From Ianthella basta (lineage: Eukaryota > Porifera > Demospongiae > Verongiida > Ianthellidae), in assembly GCA_964019415.1 (NCBI GenBank), contig OZ025889.1:843501-907500 (forward strand): DNA of 64,000 bases, given 5' to 3'. This document shows, piece by piece, positions 25,765 through 37,329 of the stretch. The position numbers were made by a program, and so were the translations under genes. Every line of letters starts with the position of its first letter. The stretch's first letter is position 1. Under the pieces are notes generated by a model, which saw only the letters and a program-made list of their open reading frames with translations, searched no databases and had not been told where the DNA came from.

Positions 25765-28700
25765 ATGCGTGTGTGTGTGTTTGTGTGTGTGTGTGTGGGT
25801 GCGTGCATGCGTGCGTGTGTGTGTGTGTGCATTTGTGTGTGTGTGTGTGTGTGTGCGTGTGTGTGTCTGTATCTGTGTGTGTGTGTGTGTGTGCGTGTGT
25901 GTGTGTGTGTGCACGTGTGTTGTAGGTACATACAAGTGCATTATATGACTACTATGATGTGCTGGTCATTCCCTCATGTCTCCCTTCTCCTCTCTTCTTC
26001 ATCCTTTCTCCCCCCCCCCCCCAGTCCTGGAGGAACCCCCTTGCTCCCACTAGTGGCAATGCATCAGACACTCACTCACAGTCTTCAATGGACTACGGCA
26101 CTGAAAGGGTTAGTTATAGGCACATTCCTTCTCTCACTGTTACAGCACATTCCCATACGTGTGATGCTGTTTGTGCTCAGCATACAAATATTCATGTCTC
26201 CTATGGCCTGTGCTGTGTGTTTGCTGTTGTCCTTCTCCTTCCCTTTTCTCTCTGAAGGATGCAGTTCACTGTTCATTTTTCCTCAAGACAGGAGCTTGCA
26301 GATTTGGAGACAGGTAGTGTGTGGGGTGTGGGGTGTGGGGTGTGGGGTGTGGGGTGTGGGGTGTGGTGTGTGGGGTGTGGGGTGTGGGGTGGGGTGGGGT
26401 GGGGTGTGGTGTGTGGGATGGGGTGTGGTGTGGTGTGTGGGGTGTGGGGTGTGGGGTGTGGGGTGGGGTGTGGGGTGTGGGGTGTGGTGTGTGGGGTGTG
26501 GGGTGTGGGGTGTGGGGTGTGGTGTGTGGGGTGTGGGGTGTGGGGTGTGGGGTGTGGGGTGGGGTGGGGTGGGGTGTGGTGTGTGGGATGGGGTGTGGTG
26601 TGGTGTGTGGGGTGTGGGGTGTGGGGTGTGGGGTGTGGGGTGGGGTGGGGTGGGGTGTGGTGTGTGGGATGGGGTGTGGTGTGGTGTGTGGGGTGTGGTG
26701 TGTGGTGTGTGGGGTGTGGGGTGTGGGGTGTGGTGTGTGGGATGGGGTGTGGTGTGGTATGTGGGGTGTGGTGTGTGGGGTGTGGGGTGTGGTGTGTGGG
26801 ATGGGGTGTGGTGTGGGGTGTGGGGTGTGGTGTGTGGTGTGTGGGATGGGGTGTGGTGTGGGGTGTGGGGTGTGGGGTGTGGGGTGTGGTGTGTGGGGTG
26901 TGGTGTGTGGTGTGTGGGATGGGGTGTGGTGTGGTGTGTGGGGTGTGGTGTATGGGGTGTGGTGTGGGGTGTGGTGTGTGTGGTGTGTGGTGGGGTGTGG
27001 AGTGTGGTGTGTGGGATGTGGTGTGGGGTGTGGGGTGGGGTGTGTGGGGTGTGTGGTGTGGGGTGTGGTGTGGGGTGTGTGGTGTGTGGTGTGTGGTGTG
27101 TGGGGTGGTGTGTGGTGTGTGGTGTGTGGTGTGGGGTGTGGTGTGTGGTGTGTGGTGTGTGGGGTGTGGGGTGTGGTGTGTGTGGGTTGTGTGGGGTGGT
27201 GTGTGGTGTGTGGGGTGTGGTGTGTGTGGTGTGTGGTGGGGTGTGGAGTGTGGTGTGTGGGGTGTGGTGTGTGTGGTGTGTGGTGGGGTGTGGGGTGTGG
27301 TGTGTGGTGTGTGTGGGTTGTGTGGGGTGGTGTGTGGGGTGTGGGGTGTGGGGTGTGGTGTGTGTGGTGTGTGGTGGGGTGTGTTTGTGTGGTGTGTGCG
27401 GTGTGTGGGGTGTGGGGTGTGTGGGGTGCAAGGTGGGATGTCTGTGCAAGCAAAATATTCCAGGCTTAATAACATAGCTGGTTGAGTCCTAATGCCCCAA
27501 CGTTTCTTGTCATTTTCAACTATGTAAAGTGGGTTTACACTCACTGAATGTTCTCCTCCCCCCTCCACCAGGTGCTCCCGGTCCCACCCCCGTCTCACCT
27601 CCAGCTCCACCTTGCTCATCCCCAACATGTTCCAAGACATTTCCCTTGTGGAGCAGGCCCTGGAGGACAGGGACAATGACGTGTCGTTGGAGGTAAGTTA
27701 GGGGCGGGGAGGGAGGGGAGGGGAGAGCAGGGGAGGGGAGGGGAGAGGAGGGGAGGGGAGGGGAGGGGAGGGGAGGGGATGAGAGGGAAGGGTACGATGT
27801 GTGTAGGGTGGTGCTTCCGGACCAATGGGTTGTGTTCTTTCCCATCCTGCCCAGTTTGAAGAAGGAGAGTTGTATGAACGGTTTAAGGCATTTTATGACG
27901 ATGTTCTGCCTGAGTTTCAGAGGATAGGGAAAGTTGTACAGTTTAAGGTGTGTGTGTGGGGAGGGAGGGGAGGGGGAGGGGTGTCATTTGTATGTGTGCA
28001 TGTACGTAAGTATATGTGTTTGTGTTTAGTGCTATTTTCAATGTGCATAATGGGATATGTCACAGTGATGTATGACTGCACTGCCCCGTTCTCTGCTCTG
28101 CCCTCATACTTAAGGTGTGTTGTAACCACGAGCCCCACCTCAGAGGGAATGTCTACGTTCAGTTTAGCAGGTACAACAACATGGCTGTCCATCTGCCTGT
28201 TCTTCCTACCTCTCCCCTGTCTGTCCATCACCTCCCTCCCCCTCCATCCCTCCCTCTCTCTCCCTCTCCCTCCATCCCTCCCTCTCTCTCCCTCTCCCTC
28301 CATCCCTCCCTCTCCCTCCCTCCCTCTCCCTCCCTCTCTCCCCATTCCTCCCTCCCCCTCTCTCCCCCTCTCTTCCCTCCCTCTCCCTCCCTCCCTCTCC
28401 CTCCCCTTCCCCTCCCCCCTCTCTCCCTCCCTCCCCTCCCTCTCCCTCCCCTTCTCCCTCCCCCCTCTCTCCCTCCCTCCCCTCCCTCTCCCTCCCTCTC
28501 CCTCCCTCCCTCTCCCTCCCTCCCTCTCCCCTCCCCCTCCAGTGAGGAAGAGTGTACCAATGCTTACAAAGCCTTCAATGGTCGCTGGTATGCAATGAGG
28601 CAGCTCTCTTGTAGGCTCTGTCCTGTGGTCAAATGGAAGACAGCCATTTGTGGTTAGAGTGGGCATACACGACTAGCATAGAGTGATGCAGGCAGTGTTG

Positions 28701-30028
28701 GGAGTGTGTGTGTGCATTAACTGTGATACATCCGAAGGTTCATAACAATTCTAGATGTTTAGGCATCTTTTAGCCTCCTTCATCAGTGAATCTCCCTTCA
28801 CTGATACCCTGAGGAAGGTAGCTCAAAACTACCAAACATTAGTAGTTTTGAGCTACCTTCATCTGAAATTGTTATGAACGTGGCTAGCATGAACGAATCT
28901 AAGCTGGCATTAGGTGAGTGTTGGGGTGGGGTCATACAGCTGTGACATGGTGTGCTCTTCTTACGTGAGTCTCTCCGCTTGTGGCTACCGTGGTCTTGGT
29001 AGGTCAGTTTCTGCGGCGATGCTGCCCAAAGGGGAAGAAGTGTAACTTCCTGCATGTATTCAGTAACCCTGGTAACGCCTTCTGGAGAGCAGACAGGGAT
29101 CTCCCCCCTCCTCCATCAATAGAGGACCGCCACAAGTTCGTGTGTTGGGTGTGTAGGGGGTGAGAAGGGTGTGTGGTTTGACGTGTGACTGTGTTAGTTG
29201 AAGTGTCCTGCACTGTGTTGGCACTCTCTTCACAGGTGGAGTGAGAGGAGGGGGAGTGAGTATAGGCAGCATCGGCGAAGTGTCAGCCCCCGGAGGACAA
29301 GGAGGCGGAGTCACAGACACGCCTCCTCCTCCTCCTCCTCCAGGAGTCGTAGAAGGAGCTGTTCTAGATCTGGCAGTGATAGCAACAGTGACATGGAAGC
29401 TGACACTCCTTGCCACAGGTGAAGGGAAGGAGCCTAGAGACTAACCTCTTCAGTGGGGAGAGGAGGGGCTAACCTGCTAGGTGGGGGAGGGCTCTGGCCA
29501 CCGCACTGTGGTGGGGGAGGGCTCCGGCCACCGCACTGTGGGGGAGAGGGGGTGTAATGCCCCTGTGGTGAAGCTTATACACAGCCATAATGTACTGTGT
29601 ACTAAAGCACACTGTATCAGTGTACTGAAGTGTGCCAGTATTGTGATGTGTGTGAAGATGGTAACTGTATACATCATATTATCTCTGTTCTGTGTAGGAG
29701 TGAAAAGGCTGGTAGTTCTCACCGGAGCAGCTCTGTCACTAGTGACCACTCCTCACGAGAGCGTAAGAGGCGATCCTCGCAAACGCATGATGACAGTTTC
29801 CATGGCAACCACAGACACAAGCATCATGATAGCCATCATTCGAATTCACATCATAGAAAGCGTGACTCCAGCCATCTGTCTAATGAAAATGGTGACCAAC
29901 GAAAGGAGAAAAGATCAAAGAGAAAGAAGCACAAACGTAGTCATGACGATGGCTCTCCTGAGGGCACACAAGATCGCAGACGTAGTCACGACAATGCTTC
30001 TCCCGAGAACACAATGGACAATAACTGA
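21447..30028 (+). CDS. ZRSR2: U2AF35-related splicing factor ZRSR2
   Basis: Sixteen exons: 21447-21517, 21587-21678, 21819-21852, 22143-22205, 22593-22701, 25092-25178, 25653-25700, 26025-26108, 26258-26313, 27572-27692, 27855-27947, 28115-28170, 28543-28652, 29003-29159, 29236-29418 and 29698-30028, giving 564 aa in one frame. Order: Lys/Arg-rich N-terminus; Glu/Arg coiled coil (exons 2-6); CCCH finger CSFFLKTGACRFGDRC split by intron 9; U2AF-homology RRM (DVLPEFQRIGKVVQFK, LRGNVYVQFS, FNGRWYAMRQLSC); second CCCH finger (CCPKGKKCNFLH); then an RS domain. ZRSR2 recognises 3' splice sites, chiefly of U12-type introns. None of its own introns shows a U12 donor. The end of exon 14 is ambiguous (29159 or an earlier GT in the same phase). 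Confidence 0.93.
22738..25070. repeat. 2.3-kb C-rich minisatellite in ZRSR2 intron 5
   Basis: Degenerate tandem units built from CCCCCTGTCCCTCCACCTGT. The + strand is almost only C and T with regular G. The Pro/Cys/Ser frames spanning it, up to 832 codons, are artefacts of repeats without stops. Confidence 0.97.
25701..25922. repeat. GT microsatellite at ZRSR2 exon 7 donor
   Basis: A (GT)n tract starting exactly at the 5' splice site of exon 7. Confidence 0.95.
26314..27430. repeat. 1.1-kb GGGGTGTG minisatellite in ZRSR2 intron 9
   Basis: Units of GGGGTGTG, GGTGTGTG and GGGTGGGGTG begin two bases inside the 5' splice site and fill the intron that splits the first zinc finger. G-runs are on the coding strand, so the pre-mRNA could form G-quadruplexes. 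Confidence 0.97.
27699..27785. repeat. GGGGA-rich repeat in ZRSR2 intron 10
   Basis: Short tandem GGGGAGGGGAGAGG units just inside the 5' splice site. Confidence 0.85.
28203..28541. repeat. CCCTCCCTCT repeat in ZRSR2 intron 12
   Basis: A pyrimidine-only tract that runs directly into the 3' splice site of exon 13 and forms a giant polypyrimidine tract. Confidence 0.93.
28738..28879. repeat. Nested foldback element in ZRSR2 intron 13
   Basis: Outer arms GTTCATAACAATT and AATTGTTATGAAC enclose a perfect 19-bp hairpin (28814-28832 with 28842-28860, loop 9 nt) around GGTAGCTCAAAACTAC. Probably a small foldback transposon. Confidence 0.75.
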
Positions 30029-30150
30029 CACATGACACTTCAGCTTGGCTGCTACAGTTTGTACATGCATGCTTTTTAATTGTCTCAACAAAATTTAATA
30101 TGATCTCCTTGGTTGGTTGTGACCAGCCATGATCTTTTGGAGGGATTGAG
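30029..30150. other. 122-bp spacer between convergent stops
   Basis: ZRSR2 (+) and kelch gene 5 (-) end tail to tail here, and their 3' UTRs probably overlap. No clear AATAAA is visible for either. Confidence 0.5.
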
Positions 30151-32438
30151 TCATTGCTGCCGTGAACGAGGTGGAATAGTCCACCCATAGCCTACTCCAA
30201 ACAGGAACTGGGTGCTGTCACTGCCGTCCTCCTTCCCAACCAGGGGGCGTGACCTGACAGGCATTACAGGATAGTACCTCTTCTTCCTAGCGTGCTCCCT
30301 CACCTCCTCCTCCAGGGCAGGGCTCAACTCTTGCTTCAGGCATCCTGACAGCTGGTCCAAGTGGTCTGCTATCACATCCAGTGACAGGGAGCGCAGAGAG
30401 GGGAAGTCAGAGCCTGCAGTAAGTGGAGGAGCACTTGCTGCACACACTATATATACTGTACAGGCTATATTATAATGTATGGAGTTGAACTGTAATGTGT
30501 ATAATTTATGTATGTACACTCACACATACCCTCCATAATTATATTGTTTCCATGCCATGGGAATGTATGCATGTAGCATATGTTTATGCATATACGTAGG
30601 CTTACACGACATGCATAATATATACTCAGACAGTGTTTTATAGGCTCACCCCACTGCAGTATTCTGAAGTCTCCCCTCCACTTCCTCAGGCCAGTCTTGG
30701 GGCACTTCACAATGTCACCCAGTCTCGGTGTGCTGGAGGGGAAGTTCCCTCCAAACACTAGCAGCTGCACCACATTGGACCCAGATGGACGGTAGCAGGT
30801 GGCTGTGTGCCAGTAACGTGGAGCCAGGGGCACCCACACCTACAGGGAGGACATCAGCTACAACAGCTGGTCAGAACAGCACAACTATCAAGTAATTTGC
30901 ATGGAACACTGCCACACAGTTTATATTCATGCATCTATACAACGCATGCATGACATCCACACTCCCTCACCTCCTTCCAGGAGACCTTTTGTAAGTCCTT
31001 GTTGAGAGTGAAAATGCCTGCTTCATCTGCCACGGTCTGCTTGGTGTCTCTCCCCCAGAGCAGAAAGATGCTCTGCCTCACATCACCTTCACCCTCACCC
31101 CACACACTGTCTGGGTCCACTAGAGTACAGAGAGGGTGGAAAGTGCGAGGAAGGGGCCATGGGACATCGCCACCAGCTGGCTTTGAGACAAGATGGAATG
31201 ACTGGAATATACAGGGGGAGGGGGGAAACGGAGGTAGGATGAATTGGGCATTGGCTGACCCTTAAACTCTGGATACCCTCCATTGATATCAGTTATGTTC
31301 TGAACATACTCCATGCATGCACATGCACACACACACACAACCACTCCCACACGCGTACCCTTCTCGCCAAGTCCACTACATGCAGCAGATTCGATATAGC
31401 TCTCCCAGAGGTGCCTCCATACATCACTGCTCTGTGCGAGTCAAAGCGCACCATACAGTGGCCGCCAGTGGGAGGAGGACGACCATCAACATCACGCACA
31501 GCCTCCCAGTGACCTATGTTCAACAATAAAGGGGTATCAAAATACCTGGAACCTGTCTAAGATGGTCACTGTCAGTGTGTAAGGCAGCCATCTCTCTAAA
31601 ACAGCCAGCGTCCCTAGCCCCAAATAGCACTGAACCATTGCAATCTACCTCTGTAGAGCAGCCACCTCTCTATAAAGGTCAGTTAGAAATGGCCCATGTG
31701 GTTGTCTTAGACAGGTTTCACTATTTGCATGTTTACTATAGGTACAATTCTTATACATTATCCATATCCACACACACACGAGAGCTGACCTTCACTGACA
31801 AGAAACTCATGATACTCGTTGTTGTGCCCGTAGTCCTGAGGCATCTCTTCGTACGAAACGTATTCTGAACCAGCCTCATCACGCTTCTCGTCCGACACTC
31901 GCAAACTGACTCCGCCGAAGACAACCAGACGATCCTTGTACGGGACGATAGAAGTGCGATAGACTGGTGTGGGGCGTACTGCGTTCGTCGGCTCCATCTT
32001 CTCCCACACCATGGTTGACAGTTGAAGGCGACGCAGGTCGGAGGTGAAGTTGAACTCGTTGTAGCCAGCATACAAGTAGAGGTAGCCAGGACCGTGTACG
32101 CACATTGCAGCGCCGTAGTCTGGAGGCGGAACGTCGCCCTTTGTGCTGTACTGGTACCACAGCTTGTCGTGTACGTCGTACACGTCTATCAGGTTCTTCT
32201 CCGTGTGGGGTAGGTTCCTTCTAACACGGAATATTCCCGGAGGAACTCCGCCGGGTGTGGTTGGGGCAGGGGGCTCATCTTCAGAGTCGGACTCGTCCGA
32301 GCTATCATCCTCCATCCGTTCTGTCACAACTACAATACCTCCCCAGCAGTAAAGGCGCCCTTCGTGTAAGATAGCGCAATGTGCTCTTCGCTCAAACAAA
32401 AACAGATGGTCCTCTGGTGTGGCACTAGCAACCGCCAT
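30151..32438 (-). CDS. KLHDC2-like kelch protein 5
   Basis: Minus-strand exons 32438-31790, 31513-31359, 31201-30971, 30839-30650 and 30413-30151 give 495 aa. Intron phases (1,0,0,1) and the 231-nt third exon equal those of the left-arm genes, so both arms share one ancestor. Right-arm features: N-terminus ATPEDHLFLFERRAHC, a loop [14 protein letters not shown], blade [20 protein letters not shown], and PRYWHTATCYRP. The BC-box-like helix is [14 protein letters not shown], nearer to human KLHDC2 than the left-arm version. A tail of about 40 residues, with YYPVMPVRSRP, follows and has no counterpart on the left. The start is the Met aligned with the paralogues; an in-frame ATG lies four codons upstream. 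Confidence 0.85.
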
Positions 32439-32450
32439 CTTGAAGAGCAA

Positions 32451-32462
32451 GGGAATTACCCC
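32451..32462. promoter_or_regulatory. kappaB-like site upstream of kelch gene 5
   Basis: GGGAATTACCCC has one mismatch to GGGRNWYYCC and lies 12 bp before the ATG, at the same place as the perfect site of gene 6. Confidence 0.45.
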
Positions 32463-33231
32463 TGTCTGGCCACGTGCATGTGACTGGTTTCAATATGTCT
32501 CCTCAGATAACATAATTATATATAATATCAACGATGACCTGAGATAGCAATTTCAGGCTAGCTGTCTATATATTTATGTGCACATTCAAGGAAAACATAC
32601 ATGCATGCAAGAGCTTTAAGGCTATGTAAGCATCGATGCTTATCAGCAATAGTCTCATCCCAATTAAGACTTTACGAGACTATACCAGCAAGCTACGTGC
32701 ACATGTAGCTATAGTTGGCTGTGCTGTGACCATGATTGGCAACACATTCAGCTAGCTACTTTAGATTAGCTAACATAATAGCTATATATAGCTACCTAAA
32801 AGAGTTGATAGCATAAGGGGCTCATAACTATGTTATCAATTTCGTGGACGCTCCCGCAATTAATGCTAGCTACTTATTTTAACATTTGTACTTGACTTTC
32901 GAACTTTAAATTGCATTGAGAAATATAATAGCTAGCTGAATCCCACAAGTGGAGGTAATTGATTGACTGGCTTGCTTGTGATTGATCATAAATCTCATGG
33001 AGCTCGAGAATGCTTATGAGTGTGTCAAGGTACAGCCACAATTGCAGGTACGTATATGCACTCAATGCATTGAAGGGTGCCAATGCATTTCTGACAATAC
33101 ACAGCTTGGAAACGTAAACATTGCATAATAGTTTACATTGCACATTGTAAAAAGTGGATAAAAGGGCAGCAGTGCTTTAAAACTGTTCATGATTGGGGTT
33201 ACCTGGTGTGGAGATTGAAAAGAACTAGCGT
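32463..33231. other. Gene-free spacer
   Basis: AT-rich, with many TAGCTA motifs. It contains a 33-bp MITE remnant (32650-32682) but no supported exon. Confidence 0.6.
32650..32682. mobile_element. 33-bp MITE remnant, TAGTCT family
   Basis: It begins TAGTCTCATCC and ends ACGAGACTA. Flanks are TATCAGCAA (32641-32649) and TACCAGCAA (32683-32691), an 8/9 match in size and position to a target-site duplication. Confidence 0.6.
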
Positions 33232-36200
33232 CTAGCTTGTACTGGTGAGATTGAGTGCAAAATCTCTGAGGTAGAAAATGGCATCATTTGCTGCACCTGT
33301 ACCTCTGGAGGTTAGCTGAAGTGCAGCCATAAGTTTGTAGTACGTGATGTCAGAAGGGTTCTGGGTGTGCTCAACCCATTTGAGGAGCATTTGGTGGCAA
33401 GGTTCACTCTCCCTGTCATGCTGACTGTTGTGCGCTGCGTCAATTTCTGCAATGTCTGAGTCTGTTAGGCCAAGCATCCTACCTACCATCCTCCATACAC
33501 ACACAAGTTTTGGTGACAGGTACAGGAACAGGCTATCCCGCTCAGCCCTACCAGGTGAAATGATTCTCTTCCTTTCAATACCAGTCAGGGGTATTAGAGT
33601 GGGGTGGTTCACACGCAGCCAAACAAGAAAGCGGTTTGGAAAGTTGCCTACCGCCAGAGTTCCAGAAGTAGCCATGTTGAATGACTGTAAATAACTTCTT
33701 AGAATGGGGACCAGCTCATTGGACCTGTCAATCCCATCGAGGCTCACAAGTATCTTACCAAAGGTGAGTGCCTGTTCCATGATTGCACGCCTGAGCATCT
33801 CATAAGCTCTCTCTCCCACATTGACTGCACTCAATGCAGTGACTTGATCTATCGTGGATTGTTGGAGACCGAGAGATTCTCCAAATGCAGCCAACTGGTC
33901 CTCTGGTACCCTGATGGAGAGCAGAGCTAGGATATAACGGTCTCTTTCCCACTGAATGGCAGCTGTTTGCAGAGGAGAAAAAGGTGTAGGAGGATTGCCT
34001 GAAGGCATGGGCCCCTCAGGAGTTGAACTGGGAAGGCTGGGGCCTATTGCGGAGCCGGAAGTGCTGGCCATGGGACCTGAAGGTGTAAAATACGTGATTA
34101 CATACAAAACATCACTATACAGCTTGCATGGAGCTACGTAAGCTTAAAAGGAGCTCAATGTGAGACGAGTAGACATGCTGTGTTTGGCATTACACAACAG
34201 TGCATATCTCACCATGTTGTGGATGACATTGAGAGCAGTCCAGTGTTTCGTCACTGGCACCTACTTCATCCAACACAGGCTCAGAGGCAAGGTAGCAGCG
34301 GGTGGGAGGATGCGAACTTTCCACTTCTATTGGGTGTCGAAGTGGGAGGGACGTCCCATGGTTTTGTACGGTAGCTGTGGACTTTGGGAGGAAGTCGGCC
34401 ATTTTGGATGAGTACTTTGGTTCACCTAGCAATGGTGCCACCTTTTCAAGGTGTTCAAGTAAAATCTGCGGAATCCAGAACGAGAAAATAAGAGTTAATC
34501 ACTGGCAAAGTAGCTAAGCCTAAGGTACAGTAACTAGCTATTGGATTATATATACATATGCACACACACACCTTCGTTGTACTCAGTTCCACGCTCCATC
34601 CTTGAGTTGGGGGGCCACTCTTAAGCTGAATTAACTGTGTCTGCAGCTCCAGGTGAAACACAGTTGAGTAGCATTCAAACTGGTCCCACTCTTGAAAGTC
34701 AGCCAAGGTCTATGGAAAAGAGTTTACACGGTTGAAAGGAACAAAATTCCCTAATGTGTTGCAAGTGTTTAAGTCAGATTTTCTGCTAATGGCTCTTATA
34801 TTGATGGGATCTATGACAGCAAATCTCTTCCTAGACCATACAAGGCTTGCCCCATTACAGGAGGATCCAGTGTGAATTATACATTTTGCTATAGAATCTT
34901 ACTGCCTCATCTAACATTGCGTGCCCAGTACCCTTCAAAACTTACAGTGGAACCCCGCTGAATGACCACCTTAGAAATAAGACCGCTTTGGTTTTGTCCC
35001 AAATCCATGTATACATGACTTATGGTTCTCAGAATTAAGACCACCTCGAAAATAAGACCGCTTTTCATGGCCCAGATGGTGATCTTGTTTCTGAGGTTCC
35101 ACTGTACATACATATACAGTAGTCCCCTATCGAGAGCCCCCCCTGGTGAAGGACCACCTTGTGTATATATAAGACCGCCTTTGCTAGTCACAGATGCATA
35201 CAGTACATGTACCCGACACCTCCTTTGAGAGACCACCCTTTTGATAAGACCATCTTAGACTGGTCCATTACCTTGTATGTATTGTGCAGATGTGGTGCAA
35301 ACACAAGGTCTGCTGTCCACCAAGGCAACTTGCTTCTCTTCCTGGGTTGATACACCCGTGCCATGATGGACATTGATGCCTTATTGAGGGCCTCTTGTTC
35401 TAATGATGTACTGGTAGCAGGGTAAGCTGGTGTAGGCTGATCTACTTCCATTGTATCGTCGTCATCACCTTGGCTGTCGCTGGCATCTTGGTGATGTTCC
35501 TCCGCTGATGCCTCATTGCTGGCCGTCCTCCTTTCCTGGTATAACCCTCTCCTCTCAGCCGCAATGGAGGTAGGTGCTGCCTCTTGTGACACCAGTCTCA
35601 GTAGTTGGGAGCTGGCATGGGGGCTGGCAGAGGGATGCTCGTCAAAGCTATTGGCAATGCTCAGTCTTTGCATAGCCTTTTGTATATAAGGTGCAGCTTT
35701 AAACCTCTTCTTTTGTGTGTATTTTGTGCCGAACTTGCTGAAGTGGCGTACAGGGAGGTTGAAATACGGGTAGCCCTCACTGAAGAGGGCCTGCTCCTCC
35801 ACCTCCACCTTCCCACTCCTTTCGGACACAGCAAAGGCTGTGGAGTAGTCTTTCAGTGAGCATCCTCCAAATGACAAGCAGTGCGGCAGTTCAATCCACA
35901 CATCAGAGTGGAACATTGTAAACTCCTCTCCATCTGAGGCATCTACCAACTTGGCTCCAAACTCAAACACACCACTGCAAAGGACAGAGCCTTCAAACAC
36001 GGAGTGGGACGTGAGCTCCTGGATCTCTGCCTCATCTGTTATCAACCGAAAGGAGACCTCCACTTGCTCCTCCCCCAAAATGGCTCCAGCAGGGATGTAC
36101 ACTGTCACTCCATAGACAGGTGAGTACAGGACACCACCAGTGGAGGAGAAAATGGCTGATGGGTTGTCATCAAGGGGACAGTGGTACTTGAATGGAGGCA

Positions 36201-36534
36201 AAGATGCTGCGGTTGCCCTTGCAATAGTAGAAAGAATAGATTGCATTGTTTTTGAAAACAGGATATTCCGTTCATTCTTGGTCTCCTCCAGTAGCCGTAT
36301 CACTTCAGTGGCAGACAGTGGTGACGATGTCTCTTCAGAATTGTACATCTTGTGGAAGAGGAGGGTGTTTTTAGTATTTTCATCTGTATTAGGGCGTCCG
36401 AGAAATTTCTTTTCTTTCTTCTTTATCATTTTGTGCAGCTCCAACACAGCTATCAAGGAGTCGGCATCTACACAGGAATTGAAGTCGTTTCGCACTTCAA
36501 GGAGTAACTTTCTTGCCGACACTTCCGCTGCCAT
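33232..36534 (-). CDS. Death-fold/ZU5/UPA/death-death protein 2
   Basis: Exons 36534-35272, 34709-34572, 34465-34213 and 34076-33232 join to 832 aa. The N-terminal death fold (RKLLLEVRNDFNS, KKEKKFL, TLLFHKMYNSEE) and ZU5 share the first exon, unlike protein 1. ZU5 includes VTVYIPAGAILGEEQVEVSF, WIELPHCLSFGG and VRHFSKF, with the HF/S triad intact. An acidic, Ser/Ala-rich linker (SQGDDDDTMEVDQ) precedes the UPA-like part (WWTADLVFAP, LIQLKSGPP). The last exon encodes a Pro/Ser linker and two death domains (ESLGLQQSTIDQV; VWRMVGRMLGLTDSDI). Kelch genes 5 and 6 flank it on the same strand. An in-frame ATG at 36546 is possible but is not shared by the paralogues. Confidence 0.8.
34945..35104. 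mobile_element. 160-bp TA-flanked MITE
   Basis: CAGTGGAACCCCGC at one end and GAGGTTCCACTG at the other, flanked by TA. Reverse-complemented, it matches the element at 44930-45100 along its whole length. A related fragment with GACCACC and AAGACCGC motifs follows to about 35270. Confidence 0.75.
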
Positions 36535-37329
36535 CCTGCCAGACACTGTTAAAACCTAAGCACATAGGTATGTATGTGTATGCAAGGAGAGAATGAACAA
36601 GCTAATGAAGCAGTTCATACAGATACCTTTGCAAAGAAAGAGTTCAGCTGCTGTATACTCTTCTCTGTAAGTTCGTAAACATTAACACACGCCGGTATGA
36701 CAACAAGTACAAGAGGCTAGAAATTGCCATATTATTAGTAAATGATCAGAACTCACAAGTATTCAAGTAATTTTGAGTGGAGGTGACTCAAAGTGGTTTC
36801 GAATAATGATTTTCTGGGAGTCTTTAGTCTCACTTCCGGGAGAGGTAGGAATTTATTACTTCTGCTGACTCATGCTCTGTTATGAATCCCGCCATTTTTA
36901 TTACGTAAGGGTGCATTTTAAGAAGGAGGGGGATTTTCAAAATAGCCTGAGCATTCGTATGTATACTCGTAGCTATATGGCAGGTTTCGGAGAACTTCGT
37001 GCATGGTTCGCGCGGTGCTATTGCTAATTGCAATGCGTACACATGTACATGCTAACATTATAGCTATAGCTACACATGTGTGTAGGCAAAGTTGCAGCAA
37101 TGCTGTTTAGAGTATATTTGTGAAAGAGTGAAACTAAAAGGTTTACAGTGATGCATATTCAATGAACAATTTCACATTAGATGACTCACACTTCAAATCA
37201 TAGAAAAAATACATTGCAATCATCTAAATACTAAAATACGGCTTGAGTAGAGCCGTACACAGCTACCTCACTTCAAAGCACCTGCATCTTCCTACAGGTA
37301 ATGTTTATCGTCACATTGTATATTATACG

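Noticed and set aside
26258-26313. Alternative acceptor at 26264 for ZRSR2 exon 9
   Set aside because: It shifts the frame and destroys the first zinc finger. The acceptor at 26257 restores CSFFLKTGACRFGDRC.
26259-27676. Long Gly/Val/Cys/Trp and Thr/Pro/His frames
   Set aside because: Translations of the GGGGTGTG minisatellite in ZRSR2 intron 9.
29478-29548. Direct repeat of a 33-36-bp unit (GGTGGGGGAGGGCTC...) in ZRSR2 intron 15
   Set aside because: Only two copies with no further structure. It was judged a trivial local duplication.
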